A stretch of 64,000 bases of DNA. Source: Calothrix brevissima NIES-22. Lineage in GTDB: Bacteria > Cyanobacteriota > Cyanobacteriia > Cyanobacteriales > Nostocaceae. Location: the NCBI RefSeq assembly GCF_002367995.1, contig NZ_AP018207.1:1612001-1676000 (forward strand). The letters are read 5' to 3'. Below, piece by piece: positions 16,765 to 26,276 of this stretch. The stretch's first letter is position 1; each line of letters begins with the position of its first letter. A program made the position numbers and the translations under genes. The notes under the pieces are model-generated. The model saw only the letters and a program-made list of their open reading frames with translations. It ran no database searches and was not told where the DNA came from.

Positions 16765-19700
16765 ATGCGTCCACCTCACCCAGACTCAGAAGCAGCGCTA
16801 GAGAACTCCACCATAGACCTATTCTCGCAACTGCAATGGCAAACAGCTAACTGTTATCATGAAACCTTTGGTACAAACAGCACACTGGGGAGAGAAACAA
16901 GGGATGAGGTAGTTTTAATTCCCAAATTGCAGTCAGCTATCCGCAACTTAAACCCTGACTTACCCACAGCAGCTATCCAACTTGCTATTGAAGAACTAAC
17001 TCGTGAAAGAAGCACATTGAGTTTAGCTAATGCGAATGCAGAAATTTATCAACTCCTCAAGGATGGGGTAAAAGTCAGTTTTAAAAATGATGAAGGTGAA
17101 GATCAAGCAGAAACAGTCAAAGTCATTGACTGGAATCACCCAGAAAATAATCACTTTTTTCTCGCTTCTCAATTCTGGGTAACAGGAGAGATTTACACCA
17201 GAAGAGCAGATTTAGTCGGGTTTGTGAATGGTTTACCTTTAGTATTCATCGAACTCAAAGCACATCACCAACGCTTGGAACTTGCCTATAAAAATAATCT
17301 CACAGATTACAAGCAAACTATTCCACAACTATTTTGGTACAACGCATTTATCATCATCTCCAATGGCATAAAAAGTCGGATTGGTAGCTTAACTGCCAAA
17401 TGGGAACATTTCGCTGAGTGGAAGAAGATAAACTCAGAAGGAGAAGAAGGGATAATTTCTCTAGACACAATTATTAGAGGTACTTGTGAACCTGACAAAT
17501 TACTAGATTTAATTGAAAATTTTATCTTCTTCTACGCTGCCAAAGGCAGTTTAGTGAAAATCGTTGCCAAAAATCATCAATATTTAGGTGTTAACCAAGC
17601 AGTTACCGCAGTTGAGGAAATCAAAACCAACCAAGGTAAATTAGGCGTATTTTGGCATACCCAAGGTAGCGGTAAAAGTTACTCAATGGTTTTCTTCTCC
17701 CAAAAAATCCTGCGAAAACTCTATGGGAACTGGACATTTGTAATTATTACCGACAGAGAAGATTTAGACGAACAAATCTACAAAAACTTTGCCTATGCTG
17801 GTGCTGTGACAGAAATCGAAAAAAATGTCCGCGCCAGTAGTGGAGAACACCTCAAACAACTTCTGCAAGCAGATCATCGCTACATCTTCACGATGATTCA
17901 AAAATTCCGCACCGAAAAAGGCGGAACCTATCCCCAACTTTCAGATCGGTCAGATATTATCGTCATTGCCGATGAAGCACACCGCAGTCAGTATGACACA
18001 TTCGCGCTCAACATGAGGAATGCCTTACCTCATGCAGCATTCATTGGTTTCACTGGTACACCTTTAATGCTAGGAGAACAAGAAACCAAAAAAACCTTTG
18101 GTGATTACATCAGCATTTATAACTTCCGCCAATCAATAGAAGATAGCGCCACAGTTCCTCTTTATTACGAAAACCGCATTCCTGAATTGCAACTCACCAA
18201 TGATGCACTCAATGAAGATATGGCAGAAATCATTGAATCTGCAACACTGGACGAGGAAGAAGAGGAGAAATTAGCAAGACAATGTGCCAGAGAATATCAA
18301 TTAATTACTAGAGATGACCGATTAGAGAAAATCGCTCAAGATATTGTCACCCACTTACTGGGTAGAGGATACCAGGGGAAAGCAATGATTGTCAGCATTG
18401 ACAGATTTACTGCTGTCAAAATGTACAACAAAGTGCAGCACCACTGGCAACAACACCTGCAACAATTAAAAAATCAACTTGCTGATGCTAATCTCAGCGA
18501 ATTTGAACGCAAAAAATTATCAGTCACGATTAAATATATGTCAGAAACAGATATGGCAGTAGTCATATCTCAATCTCAAAATGAAGTAGAAGCATTCCAG
18601 CAAAAACAATTAAATATCACTCCTCACCGTCAAAGGTTAGTGAATGAATCTCCGCCACTGGATGAAAAATTCAAAGATGCATCTCATCCCCTACGCATCA
18701 TCTTTGTCTGCGCTATGTGGATGACTGGATTTGATGTTCCCAGTTGTTCCACAATTTATTTAGACAAACCGATGAAGAACCATACTCTGATGCAAACCAT
18801 CGCCAGAGCAAATCGTGTCTTCCCAGGTAAAGTCAATGGACTCATCGTTGATTACATTGGTGTCTTCCGCGATTTACAGAAAGCACTAGCGATTTATGGT
18901 TCCGCATCTGGAGGTGGTGTCCAAGAAGGAGATACTCCAGTTAAAGCGAAAACAGCTTTAGTGGCACAATTGAGAGAACAGATCGCAGAAACCACAGCAT
19001 TCTGTACCCAAAAGGGGATTGATTTTGCTGTCCTGGAGTCAGCACAAGGTTTTGCACGCACCAAGTTTTGGGCAGATGCAGTGGAATCCATCATTATTAA
19101 TGATGATGCCAAAAAAACTTATCTCTCCCTAGCAGGTAACGTTAACAAACTCTACAAAGCGATTCTCCCAGATCCTGCTGCCAATGAGTTTACTGCTATC
19201 AATGCTCACTTGCAGACAATCAAAGACCAAATTCTGGCGGAAGTACCAGAAGTTGATGTGTCCGAAGTGATGGAACAAGTGGAAGAACTGTTAGATCTGT
19301 CCATCACTGCTGGCGAATTTGTCATTCAGGAATCCCACTCTCAACTCATCGACTTGAGCCAAATTGACTTTGAAGCATTAAAAAATAAATTTGCTAGTAC
19401 TGACTACCAGAGAACAGAGACAGAAAAACTCAAAACAAGCATCACCCAAAAACTCCAGCAGATGGTGACGTTAAATAAAACTCGCATCGACTACCTGGAG
19501 AAATTCCAGCAGATGATTGCAGAGTACAATGCTGACTCACGCAACGTGCAGATGTTCTTCCAGGATTTGATTAACTTTGCTCAGGAATTGGGTGTAGAAG
19601 ATAAAAGAGCGATCGCAAAGAATCTCACTGAAGAAGAACTAGCAATTTTTGACTTACTGACTAAACCAGAAATTCAACTGACTAAGCAAGAGGAACAGGA

Positions 19701-19935
19701 AGTTAAACAAGTCGCCAAAGAATTATTGAAAACTCTCAAACAAGAGAAGTTAGTTTTGGATTGGAAGAAGAGACAGCAAACCAGAGCATCGGTGGAAGTG
19801 GCGATTAAGGATAGTTTGGATAGGTTACCTCAGAGTTATTCTGCTGAAATATATGAACAGAAGTGTCAAGAAGTTTATCAGCACATTTATGAGAATTACT
19901 CTGGGCAAGGAAGTATTTATGATGCTGGTGCGTGA
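16765..19935 (+). CDS. hsdR: type I restriction enzyme R subunit (HsdR)
   Basis: A 1056-residue HsdR. The N-terminal nuclease has RADLVGFVNGLPLVFIELK, giving the PD-(D/E)xK residues Asp149, Glu163 and Lys165. The translocase has Walker A TQGSGKS (299-305), DEAH (403-406), GFTGTPL, and a later RecA lobe with WMTGFDVP and QTIARANRV. A C-terminal helical domain contacts HsdM in known complexes. All motifs appear intact and the length is normal. Because the adjacent hsdM/hsdS is a deletion chimera, this motor-nuclease is probably orphaned. It starts at ATG 16765, 47 bp after the toxin gene. Confidence 0.95.
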   Translation: MRPPHPDSEAALENSTIDLFSQLQWQTANCYHETFGTNSTLGRETRDEVVLIPKLQSAIRNLNPDLPTAAIQLAIEELTRERSTLSLANANAEIYQLLKDGVKVSFKNDEGEDQAETVKVIDWNHPENNHFFLASQFWVTGEIYTRRADLVGFVNGLPLVFIELKAHHQRLELAYKNNLTDYKQTIPQLFWYNAFIIISNGIKSRIGSLTAKWEHFAEWKKINSEGEEGIISLDTIIRGTCEPDKLLDLIENFIFFYAAKGSLVKIVAKNHQYLGVNQAVTAVEEIKTNQGKLGVFWHTQGSGKSYSMVFFSQKILRKLYGNWTFVIITDREDLDEQIYKNFAYAGAVTEIEKNVRASSGEHLKQLLQADHRYIFTMIQKFRTEKGGTYPQLSDRSDIIVIADEAHRSQYDTFALNMRNALPHAAFIGFTGTPLMLGEQETKKTFGDYISIYNFRQSIEDSATVPLYYENRIPELQLTNDALNEDMAEIIESATLDEEEEEKLARQCAREYQLITRDDRLEKIAQDIVTHLLGRGYQGKAMIVSIDRFTAVKMYNKVQHHWQQHLQQLKNQLADANLSEFERKKLSVTIKYMSETDMAVVISQSQNEVEAFQQKQLNITPHRQRLVNESPPLDEKFKDASHPLRIIFVCAMWMTGFDVPSCSTIYLDKPMKNHTLMQTIARANRVFPGKVNGLIVDYIGVFRDLQKALAIYGSASGGGVQEGDTPVKAKTALVAQLREQIAETTAFCTQKGIDFAVLESAQGFARTKFWADAVESIIINDDAKKTYLSLAGNVNKLYKAILPDPAANEFTAINAHLQTIKDQILAEVPEVDVSEVMEQVEELLDLSITAGEFVIQESHSQLIDLSQIDFEALKNKFASTDYQRTETEKLKTSITQKLQQMVTLNKTRIDYLEKFQQMIAEYNADSRNVQMFFQDLINFAQELGVEDKRAIAKNLTEEELAIFDLLTKPEIQLTKQEEQEVKQVAKELLKTLKQEKLVLDWKKRQQTRASVEVAIKDSLDRLPQSYSAEIYEQKCQEVYQHIYENYSGQGSIYDAGA

Positions 19936-20010
19936 ATGCTGCAAAAATTTAAATAGTTGCTAATGATGTAGGATATCTTGGTGGATACCCTTATAACTTA
20001 GATTTTTATT

Positions 20011-20541
20011 TTAAATTACATCTAATAATTCTTGTAACGTAAAGTAAATATAATAAAACACAGGTATTGAATTAATATCTATTGTCCCATATCTATAGTT
20101 CCATTGATAGTCACTATATTTATAGTTGAACGCACTAAACTTAGGTTTAGAACCTGGATTCATTCTAAAATTAGAAGGGAGGAAACTTACTTCAATGGGA
20201 GCGCATTTTTTATCAAAGGTAATTCCCCACTTAGGAGGAAAATATAATTTATTATCATGATTACGCTTCCCTAATTCAAAGAAAATATTTTCATAAAAAT
20301 AACTAATATTTTTTATCTTAAAATCTTTTTCTGTAATAGTATTACAATAGATAACTTGTGATTTTTCTACATCCAATTTAATGTTGACTATTTTTTTAAA
20401 AAAAATATCAACTTTCGTAAAAATGTATTTTTCTACAGTATCTTTCTGTTGCTCTGTTTTAAAAGATATTAAAGGAAGATAATCACTTTCAAAATCGTAA
20501 TTTTCCGAATAAATACCAATGTTTTTTATTTCTTGTGTCAT
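20011..20541 (-). CDS. hypothetical third gene of the McrBC-like operon
   Basis: A 176-residue AT-rich, aromatic-rich protein (MTQEIKNIGIYSENYDFES...) of unknown family, with no membrane segment. Its ATG overlaps by four bases (ATGA) the stop that ends the read-through continuation of the upstream nuclease gene, so it was built as a translationally coupled third member of the operon. It may be a specificity, immunity or accessory component. The composition matches its two upstream neighbours. Confidence 0.65.
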   Translation of the reverse strand: MTQEIKNIGIYSENYDFESDYLPLISFKTEQQKDTVEKYIFTKVDIFFKKIVNIKLDVEKSQVIYCNTITEKDFKIKNISYFYENIFFELGKRNHDNKLYFPPKWGITFDKKCAPIEVSFLPSNFRMNPGSKPKFSAFNYKYSDYQWNYRYGTIDINSIPVFYYIYFTLQELLDVI

Positions 20542-20732
20542 ATATTTTCTTGAAGATATTTCTCTTGAACTAAGAAAAAATTAGCCTTGAAGATACGAAT
20601 ACCTTTTATATCTAGTGATGTTTCAATTTCACCTAAAGGGTCTTTTGTTGGAGGATATTCATAATAGTAGGGAATAAAAAATACATTACTTGAAATTGCA
20701 TGTGTTTGTTGAATAGCTAGTTCATAAGTAAG
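20538..20732 (-). other. in-frame continuation of nuclease gene beyond an amber codon
   Basis: After KHDVIK and the TAG stop at 20733, the same frame stays open for 64 more codons (LTYELAIQQTHAISSNVFF...DIKGIRIFKANFFLVQ) and ends in TGA overlapping the next ATG. The text reads as the natural C-terminus of the nuclease, with CAG to TAG as the likely change. Confidence 0.7.
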
Positions 20733-22109
20733 CTATTTAATAACATCATGTTTATACTTATTATGCTCTTTAGGAGATAGATTAGATGGATTAAGATAAA
20801 ACTCAAGTGGAACATCCTTATAGTCAACTATTTGTACTTTACTATTATCTAATAAAACTAAATCAGGACGTAAATATTTAGTCATAACCCTAGTTTGTTT
20901 GTAGTCTAAATCATAGCCATAGTCTAAATAATCATAATATGGATGCAATATAGCTCCATCTGTAAGAACTAAATGTCTAGGATTTGGGTTAAATTCGACG
21001 ACAAGTAATTCATGCCATCTCAATATTTGATTATCATTGTCAGATACATCTGATTCAGCAGAATAAATCCATTGCTTACAAAAATTGATCCCGTCTGAAA
21101 CAGTCATTTGTAAGTTACCTACTCTATTACTTTCTTCCTGTTGTCTTCTTGAATGGTTATAATAACCTTTTAAAGGTATATCTGTATCTGCGTAGCATAT
21201 TTTTTCCAGATGATTTCTGAAGAAATATGTTTGACACATATCTTCCCAGATTAGAGAAAATCCTTTAATTCCCCAATAGTTACCATCGTTGATATCTGGA
21301 TTTAGTTGTCCATATAAAAAGGTTTCAATTGCTTCATAAAGGACCCAATAATCAGGATCTTTATAGTAAGTATTTTTATCGATATTATCCAGTGTTTCTT
21401 TGAGAATGATTGTAGTTTCTAAAAAAGTATCTTTATGAAAAATTGATTGATCGCTAGTTAAATAAGAATCCTTAAAGTTTTGACCAAGAAAACGAATATC
21501 CTGAGTCAGAGCTTTAATATTATCTGGTACATCATCCTGTAGTTGCTGAATAATTTCATCAAGAATATAGCAATAAAGATTAACAATATCCGTGCTTTCA
21601 TAGCGCAGCACTGGACGAGGTAAATCCATTGTTTCAACATAAACTACATCATTGTCTAAATAGATAGCTCTATCCAAGTATTTATGAATTTGAGAATAAT
21701 CAATATCCTCAGTCCGTTTTACTTTCTTTTGAATTGCGTTAATAAGTAAATCATCATAAGTTTCAAGTACGCGCTCAATCATATTAAGTTTGCTATATAG
21801 CTGACATGATTCTCCCTCTGCTGTTTCCAAGGATAATCCGCCAGAAGAAATAGTTGTCTGGTCTTGATCTGTTTGATAATCTTCTCTATTAATATTAATT
21901 CGATTAGGTTTATTATCATCTTCAAATTTGCGAAAGGTACGATACATTTTGAAAAATAAATCTCGTACCTTATCAAAATCTCCTTCGACAAAATCATTAA
22001 ACCCATTAGGTAGCCAGAATTCGTAATTATCTCCTGATTCTGACTTACGAATTCCCACAAAATTATCATTGGGATTTTTAATCAGCGTTATTTCTGAAAA
22101 GTCAATCAT
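20733..22109 (-). CDS. McrC/LlaJI-like restriction nuclease, interrupted by amber codon
   Basis: 458 codons to the TAG; 523 residues if that codon were sense. It resembles the nuclease partner of McrB-type AAA proteins (LlaJI/McrC group). A PD-(D/E)xK core is visible near the end: RPDLVLLDNSKVQIVDYKD. Position supports this, since the AAA gene is just upstream (23-bp gap). The truncated product keeps the catalytic residues but lacks the last 64 residues, which include QLTYELAIQ, normally part of the nuclease fold. The gene is therefore probably impaired unless the amber codon is suppressed. It is AT-rich compared with the flanking chromosome, suggesting acquisition. Confidence 0.75.
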   Translation of the reverse strand: MIDFSEITLIKNPNDNFVGIRKSESGDNYEFWLPNGFNDFVEGDFDKVRDLFFKMYRTFRKFEDDNKPNRININREDYQTDQDQTTISSGGLSLETAEGESCQLYSKLNMIERVLETYDDLLINAIQKKVKRTEDIDYSQIHKYLDRAIYLDNDVVYVETMDLPRPVLRYESTDIVNLYCYILDEIIQQLQDDVPDNIKALTQDIRFLGQNFKDSYLTSDQSIFHKDTFLETTIILKETLDNIDKNTYYKDPDYWVLYEAIETFLYGQLNPDINDGNYWGIKGFSLIWEDMCQTYFFRNHLEKICYADTDIPLKGYYNHSRRQQEESNRVGNLQMTVSDGINFCKQWIYSAESDVSDNDNQILRWHELLVVEFNPNPRHLVLTDGAILHPYYDYLDYGYDLDYKQTRVMTKYLRPDLVLLDNSKVQIVDYKDVPLEFYLNPSNLSPKEHNKYKHDVIK

Positions 22110-22132
22110 AGTAAATTAAGCAATACCATCAA

Positions 22133-23191
22133 TTAATTAATATTGATAATTTTTTCCACAAAACTGTTATGCCGTTTTGTAAAATCACCAAAAGTAACAA
22201 GTTCATCTCTTGTTACGCCTAAAAGCTCTACTAAAGGTCTTTTATCTCTATGAAAGACGCTATCCCATAGGAAAAACATGAGTTTATTTTGAATATTTTC
22301 TGCTGTTACAGGTCGCTCCTTAATGAAATACTCACCAACTTGCTTATCTTCAATACCACGAATAAAGGCATGGTATTTTTTGATAAAAATGTTTAATTTT
22401 CTAATAAAACTTAGCCATTCTTCTTTATTGAAAGTTCCATTTTTAGCTCCTCCGTATGTTCCAGGAGGAGGTACACTTTTATCCCAGTTAATAAACTCCC
22501 AATCCCAACGTCGCTTAAAAGCGCTATCCATAAAATAAATTGAGTTGTCAGATGTGTTCATAGTGCCAAGTATGGATAAGTTTGGAGGAATAAGAATAGA
22601 ACTTCCAATTACTTTACTTTTTTCTACTTTAATATTAATTTTAGATAGAACTTCTTGATATTCTTCTAGTTTTCTTCCACTTGTATGCTTACCATAGCTA
22701 TATGTAGGAATTTTATTTTCTTCTCCTACTCTCCGAAATCCTATTAAACCTATAATGGTTTGGAATTCTAAATCAGATAAATTGATTCCATAATCTGACC
22801 AACCATCCTCACGCCGATCTAGAAGTTGAAAAATAGTTCCGAAAATTGCTGAAGAATTGCCTCTATTTATTTCGTCAATTACTAGAGCTACATTTTTAAC
22901 TTCTTCTTCTTCTTTCTTAGAAAGAAAATTTGTATAAGCTTGTGCTAATGCTTTTAAAAAATGACCTTCATAAAACTTGTACTCGACTTTTCCATCTGAT
23001 GTTGTTAAAGGCATTAATTTTCCTACAAAGTCTCCATATGTATATTCAGGATGGAAAACAGTTTTGATAACATTCTCTGGATGTTTTTCTTTATCAATTT
23101 TTAGAGTTTTAGGAATAATTTCATTATCAATTTTGAAACTTTTACCAGTTCCAGGGCTACCGAATAAAATTTTTTGAATAGGACTGTTCAT
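22133..23191 (-). CDS. McrB-like AAA+ NTPase of a restriction system
   Basis: A 352-residue motor of the McrB type. It has Walker A FGSPGTGKS at residues 9-18, Walker B VALVIDEINRGN around 105-116 with the McrB-typical EINRG, the sensor LGTMNTSDNSI, and the arginine-finger segment FKRRWDWEF. There is no N-terminal DNA-recognition domain as in E. coli McrB, so recognition probably resides in a partner. In such systems the AAA ring hydrolyses nucleotide and drives the McrC-type nuclease against modified DNA. It heads a three-gene operon. No methyltransferase lies next to it, which favours a type IV-like system over LlaJI-type restriction-modification. Confidence 0.88.
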   Translation of the reverse strand: MNSPIQKILFGSPGTGKSFKIDNEIIPKTLKIDKEKHPENVIKTVFHPEYTYGDFVGKLMPLTTSDGKVEYKFYEGHFLKALAQAYTNFLSKKEEEEVKNVALVIDEINRGNSSAIFGTIFQLLDRREDGWSDYGINLSDLEFQTIIGLIGFRRVGEENKIPTYSYGKHTSGRKLEEYQEVLSKINIKVEKSKVIGSSILIPPNLSILGTMNTSDNSIYFMDSAFKRRWDWEFINWDKSVPPPGTYGGAKNGTFNKEEWLSFIRKLNIFIKKYHAFIRGIEDKQVGEYFIKERPVTAENIQNKLMFFLWDSVFHRDKRPLVELLGVTRDELVTFGDFTKRHNSFVEKIININ

Positions 23192-23478
23192 AGGATTTGA
23201 CGTTTAGTTTAGGAATTACTTGCCTTAAAAATACGAGTAATATTCAGATACTCTAAGCCTTAGCTGGTCTAGAAATATGCTTGGAGCGTAAGTACAGTTT
23301 AAGGACTCTCTATTGAGTAAGTTTCAAATTACCTTGACCTTTATAAGTGCTATCTAACCTCATTTTTTTCTCAACTCGGTTTTAATAACTTACAGAAACT
23401 TGACAGACCTTAGTTATAGAATTCCCAAATTAGTCACTTAAGTAACATACCTACAGCACTTCAGCCTAAAAAAGAAAA

Positions 23479-23718
23479 CGGAGTCAAATGAGCAATAGTA
23501 CAGATAGTTACGCTAAGTCTGAAAGTCTTGCTACATAAACATTCTACGCATCACTTTTTTTGCCTCTCGAAAACACATGTCGAGATTAAAACGTACCAAT
23601 TAACCTATAGGTTAATTGGTACATTGAGAATTGCCAAAAATATCGATTGACATAATGCTTAACCAGTAAGGGTTACAGCCTTAGCGTAACTATCTGTACT
23701 ATTGCTCATTTGACCCCG
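23479..23718. repeat. MITE-like element with 43-bp terminal inverted repeats
   Basis: Arms 23479-23521 and 23676-23718 are inverted copies with two mismatches; the core arm contains gtcaaatgagcaatagtac. They enclose 154 bp without a gene. The right arm cuts into an integrase remnant. No target-site duplication is obvious. A non-autonomous transposon or a decayed IS end-pair fits best. Confidence 0.65.
23593..23622. repeat. 30-bp perfect palindrome
   Basis: GTACCAATTAACCTA followed directly by its exact reverse complement, with no loop, sits near the middle of the MITE-like inverted repeat. It could extrude a cruciform or bind a dimeric protein. Confidence 0.7.
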
Positions 23719-23938
23719 GTATCCAAGTTTTTAAATTGATTAGGCGATCGTATTCTGCCAAATATTCCTTGAGCTTAGGATGTACCTGAATTTTTCTGGT
23801 ATCTTGCCCGCCTTTAGTGTTGTATGCCCTGATGATTAGCTTGGGTCTAACACGAATAGCATTGATGACATCACCTTTAAGCATAAGCAAAGTGCAGCTC
23901 TCGTTAATTCGGGTAGCGGCATAAAGGCAGACACCGAA
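23699..23938 (-). pseudogene. tyrosine recombinase (phage integrase) fragment
   Basis: The open stretch reads FGVCLYAATRINESCTLLMLKGDV...NTKGGQDTRKIQVHPKLKEYLAEYD. It matches the start of an integrase catalytic domain, including the arginine of the R-I-x-E motif and the KGG...R...HP strand pair. A TGA precedes it, and the 3' part with the H-x-x-R and Tyr motifs is gone, cut at the MITE-like repeat. It is a remnant of an older integration event. Confidence 0.65.
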
Positions 23939-24141
23939 TCAAGTGCGATCGCATACTTACCATCACACTAAAAACCTGTTGTTAATATTGCCTAATACTA
24001 TATTTTTATAAAAATTTAGCTACAGCAAAAATACATATTTATTGATAACTCAGTTCTAATATTTTCAGGAATAACACTAATTTAATTTAGGCAGTCCATC
24101 TCTTAACTTGGAAGTGTGTTTTGTATTTTCAGGGTGCAAAT

Positions 24142-24708
24142 GTGAGAAATAGACTCCTAAATAGTATTACAACTACCACTTTACTAGCAGCATCAGTAGT
24201 ACTATTACCATTTTCATATCCAATCAATGCTCAGGTTATTCAAGAACAGGTAAACTCTAAAATAGCTAGTAATAATTCCTCTGAGCTTACAATGCAAATC
24301 TCTTTTGACGAGGGATATGCAGAGATAAAAGTACCTGAAAATAATGTAACTTCACGATATGTTGGTCGTCTGAGACGATATGACCTTCACATAGCTAAAA
24401 TGTTTGAAGTTACAGCTTTTATGTGCGATGAGGGCATGGTAAGTCCAAGTATTGACTGGAATTACTATGCTGGTGGCGGCAATATTGAGATGGGAACATT
24501 TAGAATTTCCTGTGAGCTTGCTAATGTCATAGTGAATGCTTATAAAGTACGAAGACCAGAACCTACAGCAATTACGTTTTCTATGGGAGAGGATCATCCT
24601 CCTGAAGTCAGAAATTATAGGATTGGCATTCTTGATATTGAGCGTGACTCGAATAAAACTACACGGTGGCTTAAATTCGTGCAGAAATTTAAGCCCATCA
24701 AAAAGTAA
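24142..24708 (+). CDS. secreted hypothetical protein
   Basis: A 188-residue protein from GTG 24142, preceded by AGGG; a TTG at 24121 would add seven residues. It has a typical signal peptide (basic start, TTTTLLAASVVLLPF core, probable cleavage after INA-Q). The mature part has two or three cysteines (FMCDEGM, ISCELA) that could form a disulfide, and no known domain that I recognise. It is followed 65 bp later by another exported protein in the same direction, so they may be cotranscribed. Both lie at the right end of the integrated element. Confidence 0.6.
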   Translation: MRNRLLNSITTTTLLAASVVLLPFSYPINAQVIQEQVNSKIASNNSSELTMQISFDEGYAEIKVPENNVTSRYVGRLRRYDLHIAKMFEVTAFMCDEGMVSPSIDWNYYAGGGNIEMGTFRISCELANVIVNAYKVRRPEPTAITFSMGEDHPPEVRNYRIGILDIERDSNKTTRWLKFVQKFKPIKK

Positions 24709-24773
24709 GTCGATTGCTATAGGCAATTAATTACTTTTTAATTAACGCTCAACTATTCAGATCAATTAAATTC

Positions 24774-26276
24774 ATGAATAAACTACTACTGTCGTGTTTA
24801 TTGCTGCCTTTTACTCCTATCGCAGCTAATGCAAACATCATAGAGACAGGAACATCCTCTATATACCTAGAGCATCAACAGCTTATTGCTAACGCTCAAA
24901 ATCAACCCAATAGAGAACCTAGAGTAAATGAAAATGGAATGATCACCTTTGATGACACCAGCTACTTTTATGACTATAGCTGGCTATCTCAAAAAAGAGT
25001 TAAAGAATCGGAACTATCAAGCTATACCCCTTTATTCCTTGACCTACTTCGTAATGCAATTTTTGCTCGTCATGGACGAAAATTTGTTACACCTGCATTA
25101 CAAAATTACTTCAGAAGTCAACCTTGGTATAGTGCGCGTTATCAGCCACAGCAATTTCCAGCTAATTTATTGACACAGATTGAACAACACAATGTTGATA
25201 CCATCCTCAGATATCAACAGAAAACGGGAAAGATCTATTTTGGTAATTCCTCTGCTGTTGTTCGTAGAAACCCAAATACTTCACCTACAACAATAAAACC
25301 TAAACCCGCAACACCAAAGCAAACTAGTGCGGCAAACTCTGGAACTAACCAAAACTGGAAAAACGCACAACTTATTCGTACTATCAGCAGTAATAATCCA
25401 GTTCTGTCTATTGTTTTTAACCCAGATAGAAAAACGTTAGTAACTAGTGGTAACGGCATTCAAATTTGGAATTTAGAAACTGGGGAAATATTAAGAAGTA
25501 TTGCTGACAAAAATCTGGTTAACTCAGTTGCTCTAAGTGCAGATGGAAAAACACTAGCTGCGGGTATAACTACTGATCAACATAACAATACAATGATAGG
25601 GGTATGGGATTTAGAAATGAACGAATCCCTATACCGCATTTCTGGTGCAGGTAACAGAGTTGTTATTACTCCTGATGGTCAAACTCTAGCTACTGGACTT
25701 TCGTCTCAATATACAGTCCAACTTTGGAACCTAAGGACAGGAGAACAAAAGCAAAAATTATCTGGAGAGTTGCAATATCATGCTACTTCCATGTCTATTA
25801 CTGGTGATGGATCAATACTTGCAGTTAGAGGTTCAGACAAACTTGACCTATGGGATATAAGAGCAGAAAAATTAATCCGCACCCTTAAGTTTTCAGGTTC
25901 TTACGGCGATACTGATACTGTTGCCCTCAGTCATGATGGACAATTTATGGTTACTACCAGAGGTCCATTAACTATAGGTGGTGTAGACACCGCAGGTGTT
26001 GCCGTTCAAATATGGAATCTACGCACAGGAGAGTTAATCCGTGCTTTAGAAGGTCATTCTCGTTTAGTTGCTTCTGTTGCCATTAGTCCTGATAGCCAAT
26101 ATTTAGCTAGTGGTAGTCTAGACAGCACTATTAGGATATTTAATTTACATACAAGAGAGTTAATTCGAGTTCTAAAAGACACAGGAGAAGCTATATCAAT
26201 TAGTTTTAGTCCAGATAACCGCACCCTTGCTAGTGGTAGTTCTGATGGCAAAATCAGGATTTGGCAAGTCCCATAA
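24774..26276 (+). CDS. secreted YARHG-domain WD40 beta-propeller protein
   Basis: A 500-residue exported protein. The signal peptide is MNKLLLSCLLLPFTPIAANA. A YARHG-type domain follows at about residues 70-145 (LRNAIFARHGRKF...NYFRSQPWYSARYQP). Residues about 195-500 hold roughly seven WD40 repeats (IQIWNLETGEIL, IGVWDLEMNESL, VQLWNLRTGEQK, LDLWDIRAEKLI, VQIWNLRTGELI, IRIFNLHTRELI, IRIWQVP), enough for one propeller. YARHG domains are extracellular, and WD40 propellers are protein-binding scaffolds, so a cell-envelope role is likely. It is the last gene before the right attachment site. Confidence 0.85.
   Translation: MNKLLLSCLLLPFTPIAANANIIETGTSSIYLEHQQLIANAQNQPNREPRVNENGMITFDDTSYFYDYSWLSQKRVKESELSSYTPLFLDLLRNAIFARHGRKFVTPALQNYFRSQPWYSARYQPQQFPANLLTQIEQHNVDTILRYQQKTGKIYFGNSSAVVRRNPNTSPTTIKPKPATPKQTSAANSGTNQNWKNAQLIRTISSNNPVLSIVFNPDRKTLVTSGNGIQIWNLETGEILRSIADKNLVNSVALSADGKTLAAGITTDQHNNTMIGVWDLEMNESLYRISGAGNRVVITPDGQTLATGLSSQYTVQLWNLRTGEQKQKLSGELQYHATSMSITGDGSILAVRGSDKLDLWDIRAEKLIRTLKFSGSYGDTDTVALSHDGQFMVTTRGPLTIGGVDTAGVAVQIWNLRTGELIRALEGHSRLVASVAISPDSQYLASGSLDSTIRIFNLHTRELIRVLKDTGEAISISFSPDNRTLASGSSDGKIRIWQVP

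Noticed and set aside
24352..24730. Frames on both strands over the secreted-protein gene
   Set aside because: The plus-strand frame from 24142 has a proper signal peptide and ribosome site; the others are shadows.
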